This document shows positions 1 through 7,698 of a DNA stretch of 64,000 nt, one piece after another. How positions within the stretch are numbered: the first letter of the stretch is position 1; each line of letters begins with the position of its first letter. Below the pieces are notes generated by a model. The model was not told the DNA's origin and did not search any database. It saw nothing but the letters and a program-made list of their open reading frames with translations. This DNA comes from Jatrophihabitans endophyticus (lineage in GTDB: Bacteria; Actinomycetota; Actinomycetes; Mycobacteriales; Jatrophihabitantaceae), in assembly GCF_900129455.1 (NCBI RefSeq), contig NZ_FQVU01000001.1, forward strand, positions 806,001 through 870,000, read 5' to 3'. A program made the position numbers and the translations under genes.

Positions 1-637
1 GCCGGGTCGGGCTGACCCCGCCGGGGACGGGATCGGCCGGGTCGACGGGGTCGTGCTCGCCGGAGTCGTCCCCGGTCTGGAAGGACCCGTCGCCGGGCTT
101 GGGGTCGGCCAGCACCATCGAGCTGGTCTCGAGCAGCAGGTAGCCGAGCAGGAAGCTGTTGAAGGTCCGATAGGTGAACAGCACCTGGTCGTCGGTGAAG
201 TCGGCCGCGCGCAGCGTCTCCAGCATCGCCTCGATCCAGCGCAGCGAGCGCAGCGGCGGGTTGACCCACGGCGCGTGGGGCGGCCGGGTCGCGACGAGCG
301 GGAACGCGTGGGGATGCGCCCGCGCGTAGCGCCGGACGCCCCAGGCGAGCCCGCGCAGGTAGTCGCGCCAGCCGACCGACTCGGCCGAGGCCGGCACGTC
401 CGGGTCCTCGGACAGCTCGTTGACGATCCGCTCGACGACCGCGTCGAAGAGATCCTCGCGGTTGTCGATGTGCCGGTACAGCGACATCGCCCGCACGCCG
501 AGCCGATCGGCGACCGTGCGCATCGACGCGGCGGCGATGCCCTGCTCGTCGATCAGCGCCAGGGTCTCGCTGATGATCCGCTCCGGCGACAGCGGGGAGC
601 GCCGGGGCGCACTGCCACCCGTCCCGTTGTCAGTCAT
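1..637 (-). CDS. TetR/AcrR family transcriptional regulator, 3' end cut by window
   Basis: Reading the minus strand from the ATG at 637 gives an open frame to base 1 (212 codons) with no stop, so the C-terminus lies outside the window. Residues about 15-62 form a TetR-type helix-turn-helix with the recognition-helix signature MSLYRHIDNREDLFDAVV. The following segment (WRDYLRGLAWGVRRYARAHPH) resembles the all-alpha ligand and dimer domain of the TetR-C (tetracycline repressor) subgroup. Such proteins normally repress their own or a neighbouring promoter and release DNA on binding a small hydrophobic ligand. The ligand cannot be read from sequence. The last visible residues are rich in Asp, Pro and Gly and probably form a flexible tail. 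The upstream gap at 638-1090 holds palindromes that could be its operator. Confidence 0.85.
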   Translation of the reverse strand, partial: MTDNGTGGSAPRRSPLSPERIISETLALIDEQGIAAASMRTVADRLGVRAMSLYRHIDNREDLFDAVVERIVNELSEDPDVPASAESVGWRDYLRGLAWGVRRYARAHPHAFPLVATRPPHAPWVNPPLRSLRWIEAMLETLRAADFTDDQVLFTYRTFNSFLLGYLLLETSSMVLADPKPGDGSFQTGDDSGEHDPVDPADPVPGGVSPTR

Positions 638-1090
638 CGCCACCTCCGACCCGGAATTTTCCCACGAGGAGCGTTCCGAACACCGCCCAGGGCCCGAAAT
701 CTGGGGCCCGTGGAGCATCGGCCATATTTCGAAATGAATGGGCGCGAGAGGGTTAGACCGTACCGCCGGCCTGGTATACGGTGTAAGCATCGCGTTGCAG
801 AGCCGAAGCGAAAAGCGCGCCATTAACCACCGCGGGACAGACCGAAGGAGCTGCGCCCACCCGGGCGCATCGCAGTAGCCGTTTCTGCCGGTAAAAGCTG
901 TGCGGAGCGGGCGGGACCGGCAGGAGGCCCGCCGTCTCCGGTAATGCGACGACCCGTAACACCATAAACCGCGCCGCCGTCCCGGTCCGCGCGTAATGAG
1001 TCGCGCCCAATACGTTGTAACGCGACGCAACGATAACACCGATTTAGCACCCGTTTCATCACTGGCCCCAATTCGGAGGAGAAGAGACAC
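638..1090. promoter_or_regulatory. divergent intergenic region with candidate operators
   Basis: This 453-bp gap separates the tetR gene (leftward) from the PRC-barrel gene (rightward) and is less GC-rich than its flanks. It contains a perfect 10-bp palindrome ATTTCGAAAT at 726-735. It also contains an imperfect inverted repeat, CCGTACC at 758-764 with GGTATACGG at 773-781, centred near a GTATAC hexamer. Both are plausible TetR operators. A strong ribosome site (GGAGGAG) lies just before 1091. No convincing protein-coding frame is present. The two short minus-strand frames at 753-1092 look like chance. Confidence 0.4.
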
Positions 1091-1951
1091 ATGACGAACC
1101 CGGATCAGTTGCTCGACCTGATCGGCCGCAACGCCATCGACGTCGACGGCGACAAGATCGGCAAGATCGGGCAGCTCTACACCGACGACCGCACCGGCGA
1201 CCCGCAGTGGGTCACCGTGTCGACCGGGCTGTTCGGCAGCAAGCAGAGCTTCGCCCCGCTCTACGACTCGAAGCGCAACGGCGACGACCTCCAGCTCGCG
1301 GTGACGAAGGAGCAGGTCAAGGACGCGCCGAACGTCGACGACGACGGGCATCTCGAGGACGACGAGAACGACGCCCTCTTCGCGCACTACCGCGGGCACC
1401 TCGGCGACCAGGACGGCCAGCAGGGCGGTCAGCCGGCGGCGGGCCGTACCGATCGCGAGACCGGCGACCGCACCGGCGACGGCGACCGCGACCGCCTCGC
1501 GGACGTCGCGGACGCCGAAGGCGCCGGCCGGTCCGCGGACCGCGGCGAGGGCCGCGACGTCTCGGGGCCGAACACCGACGACGCCATGACCCGTTCGGAG
1601 GAGCGGCTGCGCGTCGGCACCGAGCAGGTCGAGGCGGGACGGGCCCGGCTGCGCAAGTACGTCGTCACCGAGAACGTGACCCAGACGGTGCCGGTGAGCC
1701 ACGAGGAGGTCCGCATCGAGCGGGAGCCCATCACCGACGCCAACCGCGACGAGGCAGTGAGCGGCGAGCCGATCAGCGAGGAGGAGCACGAGGTGACGCT
1801 GCACGCGGAGCGACCGGTCGTGGACAAGGAGACCGTGCCCGTGGAGCGCGTCAAGCTCGGCACCGAGACCGTCACCGAGGAGCAGACGGTCAGCGAAGAG
1901 GTCCGCAAGGAGCAGATCGACACGCCCGACGAGGGCCGTTCCCGGCGCTGA
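1091..1951 (+). CDS. PRC-barrel and DUF2382 (YsnF/AvaK-like) stress protein
   Basis: The 286-residue acidic, soluble protein has two recognisable parts. Residues about 5-85 form a PRC-barrel (IGRNAIDVDGDKIGKIGQLY), a small beta-barrel often used as an adaptor. Residues about 165-280 match DUF2382 (LRKYVVTENVTQTVPVSHEE), found in general-stress proteins such as YsnF. The two are joined by a charged, low-complexity Asp/Arg/Gly linker. The start is fixed by a GGAGGAG ribosome site about 10 nt upstream. Proteins of this build are commonly induced by desiccation, osmotic or heat stress in actinobacteria, but the biochemical role is unknown. A hairpin at 1966-1998 probably ends this transcript, separating it from the next operon. 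Confidence 0.85.
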   Translation: MTNPDQLLDLIGRNAIDVDGDKIGKIGQLYTDDRTGDPQWVTVSTGLFGSKQSFAPLYDSKRNGDDLQLAVTKEQVKDAPNVDDDGHLEDDENDALFAHYRGHLGDQDGQQGGQPAAGRTDRETGDRTGDGDRDRLADVADAEGAGRSADRGEGRDVSGPNTDDAMTRSEERLRVGTEQVEAGRARLRKYVVTENVTQTVPVSHEEVRIEREPITDANRDEAVSGEPISEEEHEVTLHAERPVVDKETVPVERVKLGTETVTEEQTVSEEVRKEQIDTPDEGRSRR

Positions 1952-1965
1952 CCACCCAGACCGCG

Positions 1966-1998
1966 GTGCGGGCCGTTACGGCTACTGGCGGCCCGCAC
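1966..1998 (+). terminator. stem-loop terminator after PRC/DUF2382 gene
   Basis: A perfect 10-bp inverted repeat (GTGCGGGCCG at 1966-1975, CGGCCCGCAC at 1989-1998) with a 13-nt loop lies 15 bp past the stop codon. No U-tract follows, as is usual for hairpin terminators in GC-rich actinobacteria. Confidence 0.55.
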
Positions 1999-2099
1999 TG
2001 CGCCCTCCCCCGTCAGTGGCCCGTTCGTCCGGAGGCGCCCGTCCCCTACCGACCACCAGCAGTTCCCGCACGCACCACCACGAGTAGCCGGAGTAGCCA

Positions 2100-2807
2100 A
2101 TGAGTGACGAGTTCCCGAGACATGCTGCCCAGGGGCAGCCCCAGAACGACGTGGCGTCGCGCGCCGGCGAGGCGAAGGACGCGGCGGCCGATGTCGCGTC
2201 GAGCGGCAAGCAGGCGGCGGCCGACGTCGCCGAGACCGGCAAGCAGGCCGCGGGCGAGGTCGTCGACCAGGCCAAGCAGCACGCCGGCGACCTGATGGGC
2301 CGGACCCGCGACCAGGTCAACGAGCAGGTCGACGCACAGAAGAGCTCCACCGTCGAGACGCTGCGCTCGCTGGGCGATCAGCTCGCCTCGATGACCGACA
2401 ACACCGACGAGACCGGGACGGCCGTCGACCTCGCCGGCCGAGCCCGCGACCGCGCGCGGAACGCGGCGGACTGGCTCGAGTCGCGCGACACCGACCAGAT
2501 CCTCGACGAGGTGCGCAAGCTCGGCCGGGAACGGCCCGGCGCCTTCCTCCTCGGCGCCGTCGTCGCCGGCGTGGTGACGGGCCGGCTGACCCGCGGAGCG
2601 GTCGCCGTCCACACCGACGACTCGAGCGGCACGTCCACCACAGGCACGTCCACCACGGGCACGACCACCGACCGCCAGCACCGTGCCGCACCCACGCCGA
2701 CCCCGACGCGCGCGCCCGCGCCGTCGCGGAGCGGTGTCGACACCGGCCCGCTGCCGCGCCACGACGCGCTCGGCGAGTACCCCGCCGGCGGGCAGGTGCG
2801 CCCGTGA
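2100..2807 (+). CDS. LEA/apolipophorin-like repetitive stress protein
   Basis: The 235-residue protein starts with an Ala/Lys/Asp-rich stretch (KDAAADVASSGKQAAADVAETGKQ) containing loose 11-residue repeats typical of amphipathic LEA-like or apolipophorin-type helices. A short hydrophobic segment follows near residues 148-158 (GAFLLGAVVAGVV), then a Thr/Ser/Pro-rich tail. The pattern suggests a peripheral, membrane-associated stress protein. The stop codon overlaps the GTG start of the next gene, so the two are probably translated in a coupled way. No enzymatic motif is seen. The assignment rests on composition and context, not on a clear family match. Confidence 0.6.
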   Translation: MSDEFPRHAAQGQPQNDVASRAGEAKDAAADVASSGKQAAADVAETGKQAAGEVVDQAKQHAGDLMGRTRDQVNEQVDAQKSSTVETLRSLGDQLASMTDNTDETGTAVDLAGRARDRARNAADWLESRDTDQILDEVRKLGRERPGAFLLGAVVAGVVTGRLTRGAVAVHTDDSSGTSTTGTSTTGTTTDRQHRAAPTPTPTRAPAPSRSGVDTGPLPRHDALGEYPAGGQVRP

Positions 2808-3250
2808 CGTCGGTACGCGACGAGGTGGCCGGCATCGGCTCCGACCTCGCGCCGAGTCAGCAGGAGAAGGACGCCGTCCGTGGCTTCGTCTCGGACGTGA
2901 CCCGCGACGTCAAGCAGTTGGTGCAGCAGGAGGTCGCGCTGGCCAAGGCCGAGATCTCGGCCGAGGCGGGCAAGGTCGGCAAGGGCGCCGGCATGCTCGG
3001 CGGCGCGGCGTTCGCCGGCATCATGGCCGTCGTCTTCCTGTCGACGGCCCTGTGGTGGGCCCTCGCGAACGTCATGGACCAGAGCTGGGCCGCCCTGATC
3101 GTGGCCGGCCTGTGGCTGGTCATCGCGGCCGTGCTGTTCGTCGTCGGCCGCGGCACGCTGCGCTCGATCAGCCTCAAGCCCGAACGCACCATCAACTCGT
3201 TGAAGAAGATCCCCGGCGCCGTCAAGCCGCCGGCGAGGAGGAACGCATGA
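2804..3250 (+). CDS. phage-holin-like (Holin-X/DUF1469) membrane protein
   Basis: The 148-residue protein has a soluble N-terminal helix (LVQQEVALAKAEISAEAGKVGKG) followed by two close transmembrane segments (about residues 63-86 and 96-118). This is the layout of the actinobacterial Holin-X superfamily (Pfam PF07332). Despite the name these are chromosomal membrane proteins with no shown lytic role, usually found beside DUF3618 genes, as here. The GTG start at 2804 overlaps the previous stop, and its own stop overlaps the ATG at 3247. A paralogous pair is at 47484-48426. Confidence 0.8.
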   Translation: MTSVRDEVAGIGSDLAPSQQEKDAVRGFVSDVTRDVKQLVQQEVALAKAEISAEAGKVGKGAGMLGGAAFAGIMAVVFLSTALWWALANVMDQSWAALIVAGLWLVIAAVLFVVGRGTLRSISLKPERTINSLKKIPGAVKPPARRNA

Positions 3251-3900
3251 GCAGCAACCCCGACCAGCTCGAAGCCGACGTCGACCGCTCCCGCGACTCG
3301 CTCGGCCGCGATGTCGCCCGGCTCAACGACCGCGTCTCGCCGGCCCGCTTCGTGGGCACGCGCACCGACCGGGTCAAGCAGGGCGCGGCGTCGATCAAGG
3401 ACAAGCTCATGGGGTCGTCGAACTCCGCCGGCGACGCCGCCAAGGACCGGCTGGGTTCGGCCGTGGGCTCGGTCAAGGACGCGACCGACAACGCCGCCGG
3501 CAGGCTCGGCGACGCCACCGGGTCCGCACCCGAGACGCTGCGTCAGCAGACCCAGGGCAACCCGGTCGCCGCCGGTCTCATCGCGTTCGGCGTCGGCTGG
3601 CTGCTCTCCTCGCTCGTTCCCGCGAGCCAGGCCGAGCAGCAGGCGGCGGCGAAGCTCGAGGAGAACGCCGATGCCGTCGTCGAGCCGCTCACCGAGTCGG
3701 CCAAGGAGGTCGCGGGCAACCTGCAGCAGCCGCTGCAGGACTCGGCCGCCGCGCTCAAGGACACCGCCACCGACGCCGTCGACCGCACCACCGAGCACGC
3801 GAAGTCGGCCGCCGGTGACGTGAAGGACCAGGCCGCCGACGCCAAGGACGACGTCGCGGGCGGCAGCGGGGACAGCACCCGTGCCACGCGGTCGTACTGA
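3247..3900 (+). CDS. DUF3618 membrane-associated protein
   Basis: The 217-residue protein begins with the DUF3618 signature (NPDQLEADVDRSRDSLGRDV), continues as a long Ala/Asp/Lys-rich amphipathic region, has one hydrophobic segment (GLIAFGVGWLLSSLVPA, about residues 112-128), and ends in further LEA-like repeats (KDTATDAVDRTTEHAKSAAG). DUF3618 proteins accompany Holin-X proteins in actinobacteria and their function is not established. ATGA overlap with the preceding gene indicates a coupled operon. Confidence 0.8.
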   Translation: MSSNPDQLEADVDRSRDSLGRDVARLNDRVSPARFVGTRTDRVKQGAASIKDKLMGSSNSAGDAAKDRLGSAVGSVKDATDNAAGRLGDATGSAPETLRQQTQGNPVAAGLIAFGVGWLLSSLVPASQAEQQAAAKLEENADAVVEPLTESAKEVAGNLQQPLQDSAAALKDTATDAVDRTTEHAKSAAGDVKDQAADAKDDVAGGSGDSTRATRSY

Positions 3901-3912
3901 CGGGAGGGGTTC

Positions 3913-4977
3913 ATGGCAACGCACTCGTCGTCCGACCGTGACCGCGACGACCGCGACGACCCCGGTCGCCGCAACGGTCGCGACCGCACGGTTCCCGACC
4001 GCCCGAAGGAGATGCCGAAGGCGGGCTGGTTCGCGATCCTCAAGCGCGCGGTCAAGCAGTTCAAGCACGACGACATCACCGACCGCGCCGCGGCACTGAC
4101 CTACTACGGGGTGCTGGCGATCTTCCCCGGCGTGCTCGCTCTCGTGTCGATCCTCGGGCTGCTGGGCAAGTCGAGCGTCAACTCGATCCTGACCAACATC
4201 CAGGCGGTCGCCCCGAGCGGTGCCACGAGCTTCCTGCGCACCGTCATCAACCAGGTGCAGGGCAAGGCGGGGGCTGCCGGCATCGCGTTCGTCGTCGGGC
4301 TGGTGCTCGCCCTGTGGTCCGCGTCGGGGTACGTCGCCGGGTTCATGCGGGCGTCCAACGCGATCTACGACGTCGACGAGGGCCGGCCGATCTGGAAGAC
4401 CGCGCCGGTGCGGCTGCTCGTCACGCTCGCCCTCGTGGTCATGCTGGCGCTCAGCGCGCTGATGGTCGTGCTGACCGGCCCGATCGCCAAGCAGATCGGC
4501 TCGGCGTTCGGCATCGGCGACACGGCGGTGCTCGTCTGGGACATCGCGAAGTGGCCGGTCCTGCTCATCATCGTCAGCCTGATGTTCTCGCTGCTCTACC
4601 GGGCCTGTCCGAACGTCAAGCAGCCCGGCTTCACGTGGATCACGCTGGGCGGCGTCATCGCGGTCGTGGTGTGGATCGTCGCGTCGGCGCTGTTCGCGCT
4701 GTACGTGTCGTTCTCGGGGTCGTACAACAAGACGTACGGCTCGCTGGCCACGGTGATCGTGTTCCTCGTGTGGCTGTGGATCACCAACATCGCGGTGCTG
4801 CTCGGCGCGGAGTTCAACGCCGAGACCCAGCGCGAGCGGGCGATCCGGGCCGGCCTGCCCGAGGACGTCGAACCGTTCGCCGAGCTGCGCGACACGCGCA
4901 AGCTGGAGGAGCCGCAGAAGCGCGAGGCCGACGAGGCGGCCGCGATCCGCGACCGCACGATGCGACGCCCGCGCTAG
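3913..4977 (+). CDS. YihY/BrkB family inner-membrane protein
   Basis: The 354-residue protein contains the YihY (virulence factor BrkB, once called ribonuclease BN) domain over about residues 35-310. It has the conserved opening DDITDRAAALTYYGVLAIFPG and around six membrane spans, flanked by charged cytoplasmic tails. The older RNase annotation of this family is known to be wrong; the proteins are thought to be membrane proteins of unknown transport or envelope role. A GGGAGGGG ribosome site precedes the ATG. It is the last gene of the stress operon and is followed by a strong hairpin at 4991-5029. Confidence 0.9.
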   Translation: MATHSSSDRDRDDRDDPGRRNGRDRTVPDRPKEMPKAGWFAILKRAVKQFKHDDITDRAAALTYYGVLAIFPGVLALVSILGLLGKSSVNSILTNIQAVAPSGATSFLRTVINQVQGKAGAAGIAFVVGLVLALWSASGYVAGFMRASNAIYDVDEGRPIWKTAPVRLLVTLALVVMLALSALMVVLTGPIAKQIGSAFGIGDTAVLVWDIAKWPVLLIIVSLMFSLLYRACPNVKQPGFTWITLGGVIAVVVWIVASALFALYVSFSGSYNKTYGSLATVIVFLVWLWITNIAVLLGAEFNAETQRERAIRAGLPEDVEPFAELRDTRKLEEPQKREADEAAAIRDRTMRRPR

Positions 4978-4990
4978 TCCGGGTCCGTCA

Positions 4991-5029
4991 CCACGGCCGT
5001 CCCCTCCCCTCGGAGGCGGACGGCCGTGG
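4991..5029. terminator. bidirectional hairpin terminator
   Basis: A perfect 12-bp inverted repeat (CCACGGCCGTCC at 4991-5002 and GGACGGCCGTGG at 5018-5029) sits between the convergent yihY gene and the small gene at 5041-5121, so it can serve both. An inner CCTC/GAGG pairing can lengthen the stem. Confidence 0.65.
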
Positions 5030-5040
5030 CGCGTCGGTGC

Positions 5041-5121
5041 TCACCGCCGGCGCGCGGAGTAGGCCCAGTACAGCCCACCCGCGACCAGCAGGACGACGGC
5101 GGTGACGGCGGCGACGCTCAT
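5041..5121 (-). CDS. 26-residue single-pass membrane peptide
   Basis: A complete small gene reads leftward from the ATG at 5121: about 16 hydrophobic residues (VAAVTAVVLLVAGGLYWAY) and a positively charged end (SARRR). A good ribosome site (AAAGGA) lies 6 nt upstream. The peptide would span the membrane once with the Arg-rich tail inside. It faces the winged-helix regulator at 5213 across a promoter/operator region, suggesting joint regulation. No family is recognised. Confidence 0.6.
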   Translation of the reverse strand: MSVAAVTAVVLLVAGGLYWAYSARRR

Positions 5122-5152
5122 GGGGTTGTCCTTTCCGAGACGATGATCGGTC

Positions 5153-5178
5153 TAGGATGACGTAATTACGGAATTACG
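5153..5178 (+). promoter_or_regulatory. -10 element and inverted-repeat operator for the regulator at 5213
   Basis: TAGGAT at 5153-5158 fits an actinobacterial -10 box reading rightward. It is followed directly by CGTAATT-ACGG-AATTACG at 5161-5178, a 7-bp inverted repeat with a 4-bp centre. The AT-rich repeat stands out in GC-rich DNA and would overlap the transcription start, an ideal place for autorepression. Confidence 0.5.
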
Positions 5179-5212
5179 CAATCCCGGAACGGGGTCCGGC
5201 ACAGGAGGCGCG

Positions 5213-5683
5213 ATGGCTGACCGCGGTGTGACGGCTCGACTCGACGCGCTCGAGGCCCGCGTCCGGGCACTCGAGACCGGAGCGCCGGCGCGACCGCCGG
5301 CCCCCGCCTCGGACGACGCGGGGTCGGTCGAGTACCGAGGACGGGTCCACCTCGCCGGCTCGGTGACCTGGTCCCGGCAGCTGTCGACGTCAGCCGTCCT
5401 CGACCTCCCCGGGCCGGTGACCGTCGACGTCCTCGCCGCGTTGGGGCATCCGCTCCGGCTCGACGTGGTGCGCCGGCTGCTGCGCGCACCGGCGAGCGCG
5501 AACGAGCTGCAGGAAGCTCTGGACCTCAACTCGACCGGGCAGGTCTACCACCACCTGCGGGCGCTCGTGAGTGCCCGCGTCGTCGTGGCCGAGCACCAGG
5601 TCTACTCGGTGGCGCCGACGGCGGTCGTCCCGTTGCTCGTGATCGTGCTCGCCGCCGGCGACGTCGCCGGGGTGCTGCCGTGA
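5213..5683 (+). CDS. ArsR-like winged-helix regulator with N-terminal coiled coil
   Basis: The 156-residue protein opens with a short coiled-coil (TARLDALEARVRALETG), then an extended region, then a winged helix (residues about 78-145). It resembles ArsR-type domains: LAALGHPLRLDVVRRLLRAP and a recognition helix around LNSTGQVYHHLRALV. The C-terminus is hydrophobic. No metal-binding Cys cluster is visible, so the signal is unlikely to be a soft metal. The ATG is preceded by AGGAGG at 5-nt spacing. An inverted repeat just upstream (5161-5178) is the probable operator. The divergently placed small membrane peptide is the likeliest shared target. Confidence 0.75.
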   Translation: MADRGVTARLDALEARVRALETGAPARPPAPASDDAGSVEYRGRVHLAGSVTWSRQLSTSAVLDLPGPVTVDVLAALGHPLRLDVVRRLLRAPASANELQEALDLNSTGQVYHHLRALVSARVVVAEHQVYSVAPTAVVPLLVIVLAAGDVAGVLP

Positions 5684-5697
5684 GGGCCGGGCCGCCG

Positions 5698-7434
5698 TCA
5701 GCGCGACGGTGACGCCGACGCCGTTCCGGTCGTCGGCGATCCGGTCGGCGATCCGGTCGGCGTCGCGGCCGGCGCTGTCGAGGACGACGCCGATGAGCTC
5801 GGCACCGAGGTCGTGGCCGGCGCGGTCGACGTCGTCGGCGGGGTCGTCGGCGGGGTCGTCGGCGGGGTCGTCGGCGGGGTCGTCGAACGGCCTTCGGACG
5901 GGGCCGCGGCCGTCTTCCCGCCGTGACCGCTCGGCGCGGTGGTCGTCGGGCTCGGCGACGGCGACGCGACGTAGGTGAAGGTCCTCGCGTTCGACGTGCC
6001 GAAACGCGACACCAGGGTGAGCGAGACCTTGCCGGCGTCGTGGGCGGGCATCGTGACCGTCAACCGGGAGCCGGCCCGGGCGAAGCGGACGGCCTTCGTC
6101 CCCAGCTTCACGCTGGTCACCGTGGTGAGGTTCTTGCCCGCGACGGTGACGGCGGTGCCGCCCGCGGTCGTCCCGGTGGCCGGGCTGAGCGACGAGATCG
6201 TCGGAGCGCCGACGTAGGCGAGCGAGCGCTTCACGCTCCCCCAGGCGTTCGACACGGTCACGGTGGCCTTGCCGGCGGCGTGGGCGGGCGCCTTCACCAC
6301 GAGCTTGGTGGACGTGCGCTTGAGGAACGAGTAGCGCGTCGCCGTGCCGATCGACACGGTGGTCGTCGCCGTCAGCCCCCGGCCGCGGATGATCACGTTG
6401 CCACCCTTGGTCGCGAGCTGCGTCGTCACCGACGTCACGCGCGGGCTCGCGCCCTGCTTGCCGGTCGAGGTGGGCCGGGTGGCGCCGCGGTAGACGCCGT
6501 TGCCGGCGATGGCGTCGACGAGACGTGAGCGCCGCACGGTCGTGCCGCTCTCGGCCGCCTCGATGATGTTGCCGTTGCCCTCGTAGACGGCGACGTGGCC
6601 GATGCCACCGGCGATGTAGCCGGAGAAGAAGACGAGGTCACCCGGCATCAACTGCCCGATGGACGGGTGGAATCGGCCCGCGGCGCTGTGCTGCGTCGCG
6701 GCGTAGTGGACGAGCGACTTGTACGGCGACCACGCGTACAGGGCCAGGCCCGAGCAGTCGAAGCCGACGACGTGGCAGTCGAGGTCGCCGCCGTTGTGCG
6801 CGCAGACGCCCTTGGTCGGGCCGCTGCCGTTGCCCCCGGCCCACGAGTAGGGCAGGCCCAGCCACGATCGCGCCCGCTTGAGCGCCGTGACGCCCATGGC
6901 CGGCGTCCACCGGCTCGCGCGACGTGCGGTGGCGACGCCGTGGTGGGCCTTGCGGACCTTGGCCGAGATGCGCTGCTCCTGCCGCGCGGTGAGGCCGCCC
7001 ATGATCTTGCTGTTCATCGAGGGGCGGGTGAAGGTGAACTGGTCGGCCTTGGTCTTGCTGGACGCACCGGTGGCACTGAAGACCCGGACGTGGATCGTCC
7101 CGTACTCGTGCCACGGGCTCGTGACGGTCAGCGAGGTGGCCGACGTGACGTGCACGTTCCAGGCCGTCGCACCGCCGAAGATGACCTTGGTGACGTTGGT
7201 GAAGTTGCGCCCCCGGACGGTCACGGCGGTGCCGCCCCAGTAGGCCCCGCGGTGCGCGGAGAGGCTGGTGACGGAGGGGCGGGTGCCGGCCGTCGCGGGT
7301 GTGACGACCACGGCGACGGGGACGAGCGCCAACGCGGTGACGGCGCACAACGCCTTCGTCCACGAGCGTCGGATCGCGGTGCGAGGGGCGCGATGGCGTC
7401 CCGTGGTCGTGTCGTTGACACCCGTCGAATCCAT
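5698..7434 (-). CDS. secreted NlpC/P60 peptidase with three IPT/TIG domains
   Basis: The 578-residue precursor has an Arg-rich start and a hydrophobic signal segment ending near residue 49. One IPT/TIG immunoglobulin-like domain (about 52-137) precedes an NlpC/P60 domain (about 180-320) with the catalytic Cys227 in GFDCSGL and His280 in GGIGHVAVY. Two more TIG domains follow (about 330-490), then a Thr/Pro/Ser tail with TPPT and GSPT repeats that is probably wall-spanning. NlpC/P60 enzymes cut D-gamma-glutamyl-diaminopimelate bonds of peptidoglycan stems. An insertion with two extra Cys (CAHNGGDLDC) just before the active site may form a disulfide. It is a monocistronic secreted hydrolase candidate. 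The upstream 264 bp show no recognised riboswitch. Confidence 0.9.
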   Translation of the reverse strand: MDSTGVNDTTTGRHRAPRTAIRRSWTKALCAVTALALVPVAVVVTPATAGTRPSVTSLSAHRGAYWGGTAVTVRGRNFTNVTKVIFGGATAWNVHVTSATSLTVTSPWHEYGTIHVRVFSATGASSKTKADQFTFTRPSMNSKIMGGLTARQEQRISAKVRKAHHGVATARRASRWTPAMGVTALKRARSWLGLPYSWAGGNGSGPTKGVCAHNGGDLDCHVVGFDCSGLALYAWSPYKSLVHYAATQHSAAGRFHPSIGQLMPGDLVFFSGYIAGGIGHVAVYEGNGNIIEAAESGTTVRRSRLVDAIAGNGVYRGATRPTSTGKQGASPRVTSVTTQLATKGGNVIIRGRGLTATTTVSIGTATRYSFLKRTSTKLVVKAPAHAAGKATVTVSNAWGSVKRSLAYVGAPTISSLSPATGTTAGGTAVTVAGKNLTTVTSVKLGTKAVRFARAGSRLTVTMPAHDAGKVSLTLVSRFGTSNARTFTYVASPSPSPTTTAPSGHGGKTAAAPSEGRSTTPPTTPPTTPPTTPPTTSTAPATTSVPSSSASSSTAPAATPTGSPTGSPTTGTASASPSR

Positions 7435-7698
7435 GCCGACCCATCACTCCTCGCGGCGCGCGGCTACCACCCTCTGCGGTGACCATCGGCGGCGTCGTCG
7501 TGATCTTGAGCGTCACGGTCGGGACTTCGTCGGGGGTCGCGGCATCGGACGGGGCCGGCACCTGGTCCGGCACACCGATGTCCTCGGCGCGGTGATCGTC
7601 GGACGGGTCGACGGGGTTACGAGCGCGGGCTTACGAGCACGGGGTCGATCCGGTTCCACCGGCCCGGAATGTCCGAGGGTGGCCCTATCGTCCTCGCC

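Noticed and set aside
753-1092. Two short minus-strand frames in the tetR/PRC gap
   Set aside because: They have no ribosome site, no hydrophobic or domain pattern, and overlap likely regulatory DNA.
3222-3518. Minus-strand frames opposite the DUF3618 and Holin-X genes
   Set aside because: They are Ser/Arg-rich shadows of the coding strand with no start signals.
7435-7698. c-di-AMP (ydaO-type) riboswitch before the NlpC/P60 gene
   Set aside because: Such riboswitches often precede secreted wall hydrolases in actinobacteria, but I could not find the conserved GACAGCTAACCCGG-like core on either strand.
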